From contig NOWV01000306.1 of NCBI GenBank assembly GCA_003344405.1, forward strand, positions 1 to 55,477: DNA of 55,477 nt. Reading direction: 5' to 3'. This DNA is from Trichoplax sp. H2 (Eukaryota > Placozoa > Uniplacotomia > Trichoplacea). The notes beneath the pieces were generated by a model. That model was not told where the DNA came from and made no database searches. It saw only the letters and a program-made list of their open reading frames with translations. This document shows, one piece after another, positions 38,230 through 55,477 of the stretch. Position 1 is the stretch's first letter. The number at the start of each line of letters is the position of its first letter. A program made the translations under genes and the position numbers.

Positions 38230-39590
38230 TTAGACACCAAATGCAAAAATACAGCTATGATCAACCTTTTCATTCTTTTTTTCCTCCATGGAAATTGTTA
38301 CGTCATCACCGGTGGATTCTAGAGAAATATTTTCATTTGTAGTTTGTAGCTTTAGATACGTAGTGGTTGAGTTTACTGCAAAATTCTCTAATAAAAGGTT
38401 GAAAAGTATATTTTTAAATAAGGTAGCAAATAGAATGCAAATGATATATTTATTTCGCCGGATTAAAAACATTTTAGATCTATTAAACCTTGATTATCGT
38501 TGCTAATTTCTCCTGGTAACGGAGATTGCTGGCTTGGATACTTTATAGCTAAAAGTTAGTATTTTAACGAATTAGAAAACTATTTTAAATCGCAAGTTTT
38601 GTTTTTAATATTCGTGTATTAAATTAGTACTCGCATAATAGCACAAGTACGAACGTACGATTATCCAATTCTGATTCAATTGTTGACTTTTCGTCTTCTC
38701 GAAAGTCATCGTTTTGCTCATCAGCCATCAATTTTGTTATTGTCTTAGTAGTTTTGCATATTGTAGTTTTATCTTCATTATCCAGGTCTTCAATACCTAA
38801 GTCGTCCTCTAATGGCACTAAGTTATCAAACTGTGCGAGACATATTTTTCGTTGTTACAATTGATTGAATTTTTATTCGTAGATTTAATAGTAAAGCACC
38901 TACTCCCATAAAATTGCATGCCGAGTATCAATTCTAGAAGTGCATCAATACACTAATCAAATTTATCATAAGTATATCTTCAATACCTTAATTGCAGATG
39001 GTAAAGACTCTGAATCATTTCTCATTAAAAACTCTTGTCGTCGAAGACCAATCCCAATTTGCTATTATAGAATTTGTGAAGAAATACCGTTAATCAAAGC
39101 AAGTAAATTAGATATGTATCATTTTTACAGTAGCTAAGTTTTTTAGTTTTTGAGTCTATTTTAGATCTGCTCATACAGTAATTGAAGATTAGAAATGACT
39201 TACTTCCTCGGAAAGTTCAACTTCAGCGTTTACGGTCTTTGGTTGAGTATCCTGGCTTTCGTAGTTCTTGTTATAATTATTACTTGTACTCAATTTCGTC
39301 TGTTTCACATTGTCTATGAAATAAAGATATATAAAGATCCAACAGTAAGACATAAATTGCTACCTGGTTATAGACGAAATGGGAATGTAATGCCATAACG
39401 GTGTCTATCATTTAGCTTTGATGAAGCTTTAAATTGATAGGGAATAATTTGCTTCGTAAGCATCACCTTTTGTCAAATACATAAATTCAGACATGAAATC
39501 ATCATAGCTTTGCAACGGCATATCAAACACTTTGTCGATTAACTCTGATGGATTGGCGTCTGGTGTTTTTGGATCATTTTTTTCAGTCAT
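38230..39590 (-). CDS. Unrecognised acidic hydrophilic protein, five exons, 208 aa or longer
   Basis: Five minus-strand exons join with matching phases and good GT-AG sites: 39467-39590, 39204-39313, 38987-39061, 38659-38830 and 38230-38375. The product begins MTEKNDPKTPDANPSELIDK, contains MPLQSYDDFMSEFMYLT, QIGIGLRRQEFLMRNDS and VPLEDDLGIEDLDNEDKTT, and ends EKVDHSCIFAFGV. It has no signal peptide, no membrane segment, many Asp/Glu and Ser/Thr residues, and probably little folded structure apart from the first and third exons. I recognise no family. A good acceptor (TTTTCTATCAG) sits two bases before the ATG, so this Met may be internal and more exons may lie upstream. Evidence for a gene is the five-fold phase agreement, not homology. 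Confidence 0.6.
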
Positions 39591-39955
39591 AGCTGATAGA
39601 AAATGATTAGCTTAAAGTAGATGTGTGATGCTATAGAGGGTAAAATGATATTAATCAGTTGTATTGGCAATAATATAAGCATATAGTGCGCTAATTCATA
39701 ACTGTACTGTCCCTTCGTTCTACGGTAAGCCAGAATGATGAATTAGTCAAGCATGTAATCCGTCAGGCGGTTAGAATACTTGCCTTGAATACGATAACTG
39801 AAATTCTTTATTAGGTATAATACCAGAAAGGTCCAATCTGTCGAATGATGATAATTGTAGATGCAATGATTACATAGAACCTTGTTATAGGCTTATACGA
39901 ATTTATTTATAATAAATTCAAAAAGGTAGGTACAGCATCTTCCAATGAAAGACTT
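39591..39955. other. Upstream region of the acidic-protein gene
   Basis: No exon with clear support was found. It may hold the promoter or a 5' intron of the minus-strand gene. Confidence 0.35.
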
Positions 39956-39959
39956 ACAT

Positions 39960-40510
39960 GGCTATTGAAAGCCTATCTGGAAAGTCGTATCGTCTCTTTT
40001 CTTGAGTAGCTTATTCTGTTTTGCTGGCTTGTGTGATCTAGCTAAATAAGAGAGTATGAATTGATCTGTAAGCTGTTGAGGTATCGTAATCGATTCGATT
40101 TTGACATTATATTGGAAACTTACTTAGTTCAGTATTTAGGATTATTGAAAGCTCTTTAGGAGTAGTTTTTCCGTCTTTTTTCCAAGTAGTTTGTTCTATT
40201 TTAGCGGCTTGAGCAATCTAGTCAAATAAATAACGTTGAATTGATCCGTAAGCTGTTAAACTAATGTATTCATATAGTAAGCAGTTTGATTTTGACATTG
40301 CATTATAAAGTTGCAGTTCCAGGACGACAGTATTGAAAACTCTTTAGGAGTAGTTTTCCCGTTTTTTCCCCAAGTAGTTTACTCCATACTAGCGGTATAT
40401 GCGATCTTTAGTAAACCAAGGTGAATATTGAACTATAAACCGTTGAACTAATTGGTTTGATTATGACGTTGGAAATGATGTCTTACGAGCAGTTGATTAG
40501 TAGCTAATTT
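39960..40510. repeat. Tandem repeat, about 184-bp unit, three copies
   Basis: ATTGAAAGCTCTTTAGG starts at 39964, 40144 and 40332 (variants), each followed by AGT.GTTTTCCGTCTTTTTTCC.AGTAG.TT, a GCGGCTTGAGCGATCTAG block, GAATTGATCCGTAAGCTGTTGA and GATTTTGACATT. The copies are diverged. Confidence 0.75.
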
Positions 40511-42750
40511 TCAAATTTGAAATTTCATCTACTATAACATCGACAATGACATAATATCATTAAAAAAATAATACAATGACTTGCTATTAGCAAATGATGT
40601 AGTATAGATCGATTTCCCAACATCTTTTATGCGTGAAAGTGTTTCTAATCGGTTCAATCTATTCAACTGTACTGTAATATGAAATTAGATTAGTCCATTA
40701 TCCTGGCAAAACGTAAACAAACTGCCGCTTACTGCAACGACATTAATCACTCCATTCTATTTCCAAATCAAACCATCTTCTATCAATTTGTATCTCTATT
40801 TAGTCCATTAATCAATTCATGGCAACGAACTGATCTAGAAAGAATCAGCTACAATCCAGCCTTACTAAGGCAAGAAAGATCTGAGTATTGTAGGATAATT
40901 TACGATCATCAATCATCAAAACATCATGCTGCTTTCGATTTATTCTATATCAAACTGTATCTAACTGTTATTACAACATATATATACAATGATGCCGACT
41001 AGTCCAGTATCACTCACGCTTTAAAATGAATAAAATTACAACAGAAACATTATTAATTGTAGGATTAGATTGCAAATAGAGCCATTAGATCTTAGTTAAA
41101 ATGGCGTCTGGCGTACCTTGATCTTTTCCTAAGCTACCAAATTGCACTTTATTATTCCGGCATTCCCTGGATACTGATGGACAGGAGTCCCTGCGCCTAA
41201 TGATGTCACCCGGTAACGATTGCCTTTCCTTACTATAGGCAATCTAATACAGTATACAGTATGAGTTGTCGGCATATCCTTTACCGATTGTCGGGTGATT
41301 GAATCGAACTTGGCAAAACTAATGTCATCATCCACATAGGAACTGTTCGTAAATGATGAATGAATATAGTGGATAAAGGGCTAGCAAAAATGATGTCACC
41401 ACGACATAGATTGTTCTGATATAGAAGTTCCGAATGCACCGTTTTCCCTTTTCATTTTAGTCCGTAGTTCCTTCTACCAGTTCATGTACATTGTCAATTA
41501 TACACTAAAATGATACTGTACAGTTCCTACAATAGAGGTAAAAGAAAAATATCAATAGCTTCGATCTTTCCTTTATAAAGCTTTTCCTTTTCGTAAGCAT
41601 ACTGGACATCAGCAAGGCAATGATGACAAACCTACCAATCGGCCAATGGCCGAGGAATTATTTAAAATCCTTTTACCAATGAATTGATTATCTACTTCAT
41701 TAGATGCAGTCAGAAATGGCGCTTCTGATGCTATGATTTTTATGGTTTAAAATGTCGACGATTATTATTAAATGAATATTTTTCATGGGGGTGAAATGAA
41801 TGAAGTTGGTCCAATTGTCCTTCTCATACTGCAATTTATTTGTAGCTCAAACAATCCTTCTCGCCAGTCAAATTACCTTCAGACATCAACGAATCGATAT
41901 GGCTTGATTTACTTCGGGCTAGCTACTTTTACAAATTCAAACTTATATCATTCCATTGGTTTCCTTCTACTGCACATGATAATCTCTATAAAGGCACAAT
42001 CCATTGGCAACATATCGACATTGATTTGGCCATTAACCAACTTGAGGAATCGACCTAGAGCGGTGCTCCTTCGCCATCTTGCAAACCCACTGCTTCATAC
42101 AGGACTACTGAATGTGGTGTAATGCTTAAGATGAATTTCGTAATGATGTATCCGAAAGCCAACTTGCTCCCCTTATTTCCCGCCAACTTCAATTCCTGGC
42201 CGGTCCGTACCGATACGGTACGGACCGCAACGGACCAAATGGACCAGCTAAGGCGAGTATACTGTATCGTTTAGTGCTGCGTGTCAGTATGATATCCTAT
42301 AGTGTCGAGCAACATCTTCACAGTCAACAACGTGCAAGTCTGCAAACGAAATATTGACAAATCCTTGCAGCATTTTCAATGGTGGAGCCAGATTTCAAAA
42401 CATGAAATCAAGCATCAATCAGGCCAATCAAGCCTAAGTTAATCTATTCTGTACTATGTCTATGCATGTGATGGAGAACGGTCGAGTACCTTTATCGATT
42501 TAATCTGTGGATATTGATTAATTTGAGTTTCATTAGGAGAAATTTTACAATCAGATCATACGAGCTGTCCACGCAGAGTGAGTTGATCATCTTGCACACA
42601 CAACTTCAATTCTTGGCTCAAATATTGAATTGAAATCCGCTATTCTGAGATACCTGTTGTATAATTATTGTGGGATTGGATCTGTTATTGTGATCTCCTT
42701 CCTTAAGCATTGGCTACAACACGTTGGTAGTCGCAAAATAAGAGAAGAAA
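40511..42750. other. Intergenic region with an isolated hairpin; no supported gene
   Basis: Open frames at 41129-41335 (-) and 41772-42122 (+) have no family match or splice partners. Parts of 41100-42700 have higher G+C than the surrounding DNA. The interval ends at the polymerase start codon; its last few hundred bases should include the promoter and 5' UTR. Confidence 0.4.
42201..42227. repeat. Perfect 12-bp inverted repeat with 3-nt loop
   Basis: CGGTCCGTACCG, then ATA, then CGGTACGGACCG. The arms are exact reverse complements and very G+C-rich for this genome. A further half-copy (CAACGGACC) follows at once. It could be a hairpin, a dimeric protein site or the scar of a mobile element. 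Confidence 0.8.
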
Positions 42751-49202
<6,452 letters not shown>

Positions 49203-50093
49203 AAAGTGATCGATTTGAATTAGTAGATGAATAATTTTCTTTATTTGGATGCATGTTAATTATGCATTCGAAGATATACTTATTCTTTGTTAAATGTTGG
49301 AGATGAGACAATTACTTGAATCATACGTATCCATGAAGATACATACTCCTAACCTTTAACGAGGTGACAGTTTTGCTTTTTTCCTTGTCGACAGTCTTAG
49401 CTACACATGACTGCTTTATATAGTGATTACATTATATTTTGCCGTTACATTGTATATCCTATCCAAGTGTCAGTTATATATAGTCTACCAAGTATTATCA
49501 GATTTTTCAAGTTCATTACAGTAAATAAAAGATAATTGCGAAAAGTGGATTAAAATAAAGATGACTTAATTAATCAAATTAATAAACGTACGACGTTGCT
49601 TTTGTCTCGATAGCCAGAAAGCGTTAGCTGAATGAGCATAATTAGTTAATTAATGTGACTACATGTGCATATTACGATAGTAATAGGAGGAGACATCTTA
49701 GTAATAACGTAGCACGACAGTACAGTAGGAAGGAACAAATCCATCTGTAAGTTTATAGGACAAAACAGCGATAACTATCTAGTGTTATAGTTTGAAGAGA
49801 GCTTTATATTAAATATTGCTATAACAAAAAAATTTTAACAACGCTGTACTAAAGGGATTTTAATAAAAAGATGTAATACACTGCTGTATAATGGCATCGC
49901 TAATAATTGTTAAAAATAAAAATTTAGCGAACAGTAATCTGCCGGCATTACCCGAACGTATTCGCTAATGGATGCAGCAGACTGCACTATGGTCAAATAT
50001 GTATTCATTAAATAACATTTAGCTTGCGAGAGGGTTGGTGACAATGACATTCTGTATCAAAACATTTATTATGGCTAGAAGAGATATACATAA
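49203..50093. other. Convergent 3' spacer between POLD1 and ARL1
   Basis: Both flanking genes end here. An AATAAA at about 49525 on the plus strand could serve POLD1. I see no exon or repeat array in it. Confidence 0.5.
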
Positions 50094-53789
<3,696 letters not shown>

Positions 53790-53939
53790 AATGGCGACAA
53801 CGCATTAGCGTCGTATTGTACAATAATGTGTGAATATGTGATCAAGCGGAAAGTGATCAGACCAGGGTCCCACAGGTGACGTAGCGATCTTGAAGAAGCG
53901 TGCCGCACAGACGTCCACCGGACAGACGCGTTGGCTCTT

Positions 53940-54640
53940 GACTTTTTGGCTACAGTGCAGTACTGTAGTACAGCACTATACTGTACAGTGTACAGTACAG
54001 TACAGTACAGTACAGTACAATACAGTGTACAGTACCGTAATGTCGAGCCCACGTGTGACTGTCATCTCCAGTCCAGTACTGTACTGTAGCACTGTACAGT
54101 ACAGTACAGTAGACGGAGACGATGTCGCTCGCTTCCAGTCCAGTACAGTATGTACTGTACTGTAGTACTGTAGATGCAGACGATGTCGCTCGTCTCCAGT
54201 CCAGTATGTACTGTACAGTACAGTACATTGTACAGTACAGTACTGTAAATGCACAGTTCTCAACATGTACTGTACTGCAGTACTGTACAGTACAGTACTG
54301 TACTACAGTACATACTGTTCTGTACTGTACTGTAGATGGAGACGATGTCGCTCGCCCCCAGTCCAGTACAGTATGTACTGTAAATGCACAGTACATGTAC
54401 TGTACTGCACTGTACTGTAGATGGAGACGATGTCGCTCGCCTCCATTCCAGTATGTACAGTACAGTACTGTAAGAGCATAGTACATGTACTGTACTGTGC
54501 TGTAGATACGGACGATGTCGCTCGCCTCCAGTCCAGTACAGTATGTACAGTACACTGTACTACTGTATAGTACTGTAGATGGAGACGATGTCGTTCGCCT
54601 ACATACAGTACTGTACTGTATGGGTACTCTACCGTACCGT
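53940..54640. repeat. GTAC palindrome block (right) with interspersed GACGATGTCGCTCGC units
   Basis: GTACAGTAC/GTACTGTAC palindromes like those at 780-1880 alternate with a distinct unit, GACGATGTCGCTCGCCTCCA followed by GTCCAGTACAGTATGTACTG. The unit starts at 54118, 54179, 54341, 54426, 54511 and 54594, spacing 61-162 bp. A related CTCCAGTCCAGTACTG precedes them near 54066. The block lies between the divergent starts of ARL1 (53789) and the gene at 54893. Long Tyr/Ser/Thr/Val/Cys-rich frames on both strands are translations of the repeat. Confidence 0.9.
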
Positions 54641-54745
54641 TACGGATTGGGTACGGTTCGGCACGGTAATCGTACCGTATGGATGCGCTCTCTTCTTTCT
54701 GGTACTGGTACTGGTACTGGTACGTTACCGTAACGATACAGTACC
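54620..54745. repeat. TACCGTAC/GGTACGG palindromes and (TGGTAC)n run
   Basis: After the last TGTACA-type units the repeat changes to CCGTACCGTTACGG, GGTACGGTTCGG and CGTACCGTA. A hexamer run of about four TGGTAC units follows at 54701-54724, then CGTTACCGTAACG, itself a perfect inverted repeat around one base. The CCGTAC/GTACGG words are the same as in the hairpin at 42201. Confidence 0.8.
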
Positions 54746-54892
54746 GATGCATCCGCAATCGCCACCGTCTGATTTGGCCAGCGTGTTGACGAACAAACGT
54801 TGGCAATCGAGAAGGTAGCTGCCATTTTCCACTGCTTTACTTATCATCGAAGCTTTCAAAAGACTTTTCAACCATCAATTCAAGATAGAAAA

Positions 54893-55477
54893 ATGCCAAC
54901 AGTAGACGGTGAAACGGCTTCACTGAGCACCCGCGATGTTGCAAATGCATCTGTAACTTACATTGGTTCTGTTTCCGATTCGGATCAGGTAGGCTAACAG
55001 CATGAGGATAGCGTAGTAGGTGATCATCTTCGGACGCTGCAGTGGTAGTCCAGAATGGGAAGGGAGATAGCTCTCCTTTCTGTTATCATAGTCAATGGAT
55101 TAATAAATATCTTCCAAGTGCGATACTAAATCCAAGTAATGATACAACTGAATGAATTAACATTTCATACTATAAGAAGACATGCGATCAGTGTTACTGC
55201 CTGCCTTGATTAAAATGCTTCTGGTACAGATGTTTGAGTAGTACAGTACAGTAGTTCGCCCGCAGTGGAACAAAAGTATTGAGTAAAATGAACTCGACGT
55301 AGGATGGATAAAACTGTAATGAGGATTCCAGGCTTTAGCAAGGATAACTATTCGCCAAAAGAGTGTAGAGAACACAACCACGATCGATGATGAATTGATT
55401 AACATGAAATTTCTTTCTTGATAGTGCTTGCACTTGAAGATATACTTGCTCTCATTAGGAGCGAATGTGAAAGAGGA
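54893..55477 (+). CDS. First exon of an unidentified gene, truncated by the window end
   Basis: The ATG at 54893 opens MPTVDGETASLSTRDVANAS and the exon ends in phase 0 at 54988 with a GTAGGC donor after SDSDQ. The frame is open further upstream to 54800, but the residues before this Met look non-conserved. A candidate next exon starts at 55425 after TTTCTTTCTTGATAG and runs to the window end; in phase 0 it reads LLSLGANVKE, which is faintly ankyrin-like, and in the other open frame LALEDILALIRSECERG. I cannot choose firmly. The gene is divergent from ARL1 across the right GTAC block. Family unknown. Confidence 0.45.

Noticed and set aside
38940-39398. Plus-strand frames, one with a predicted membrane segment (FGLWLS-like hydrophobic stretch)
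   Set aside because: They are antisense to the minus-strand exons at 38987-39061 and 39204-39313, which fit a phase-consistent five-exon gene; the plus frames have no splice partners.
41772-42122. 116-codon plus-strand frame MNIFHGGEMNEVG...
   Set aside because: No family content, no upstream or downstream exon and no signal peptide at a sensible start; length is possible by chance in this G+C-richer patch.

Overview
The window reads as nuclear DNA of an intron-rich, AT-rich animal. Every gene I could rebuild uses the standard code, GT-AG introns mostly of about 50-500 bp, and metazoan protein families: an ionotropic glutamate receptor, a rhodopsin-like GPCR, a uromodulin-type D8C plus EGF secreted protein, ARL1, DNA polymerase delta and an FNBP4-type WW protein. 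Gene content, intron density and base composition suggest an early-branching animal. A placozoan is my best guess, but that is inference and not something the sequence proves.

Layout. 1-2170: non-coding, with a dense block of palindromic GTAC/TGTACA repeats (about 780-1880). 2171-5901 (+): FNBP4-like gene, 12 coding exons. 7312-14293 (-): full ionotropic glutamate receptor, 13 exons, 989 aa. 18292-19431 (-): intronless class A GPCR. 19.5-34.2 kb: a gene-poor stretch full of decayed tandem arrays (periods about 90, 115, 135 and 145 bp) and a few unassigned ORFs. 34270-36482 (+): secreted D8C-EGF-EGF-coiled-coil protein, with an apparent one-base frame break in the signal peptide. 38230-39590 (-): unrecognised acidic protein, five phase-consistent exons. 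39.96-40.5 kb: another tandem array. 42751-49202 (+): complete DNA polymerase delta catalytic subunit, 24 exons, 1110 aa. 50094-53789 (-): complete ARL1 small GTPase, nine exons, 182 aa. 53.94-54.74 kb: second GTAC-palindrome block. 54893-end (+): first exon of a gene that leaves the window.

The main result is in the polymerase gene. All polymerase motifs and both C-terminal cysteine modules are intact, yet three of the four carboxylates that carry out 3'-5' proofreading are replaced: Glu to Met in Exo I, Asp to Ser in Exo II and Asp to Asn in Exo III. They lie in three different exons of a gene that is otherwise conserved end to end. As read, this is a full-length Pol delta without a working exonuclease. 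The glutamate receptor is a second case of a conserved scaffold with altered active residues: the side-chain-carboxylate contacts of the ligand pocket are missing while the alpha-carboxylate arginine is kept.

The genes do not form a functional cluster. Housekeeping genes (POLD1, ARL1, FNBP4) sit near the two ends, and receptor or secreted-protein genes are embedded in repeat-rich DNA. Exon models were built by eye from splice sites and reading phase. No alignment or search was run, and family comparisons are from memory.
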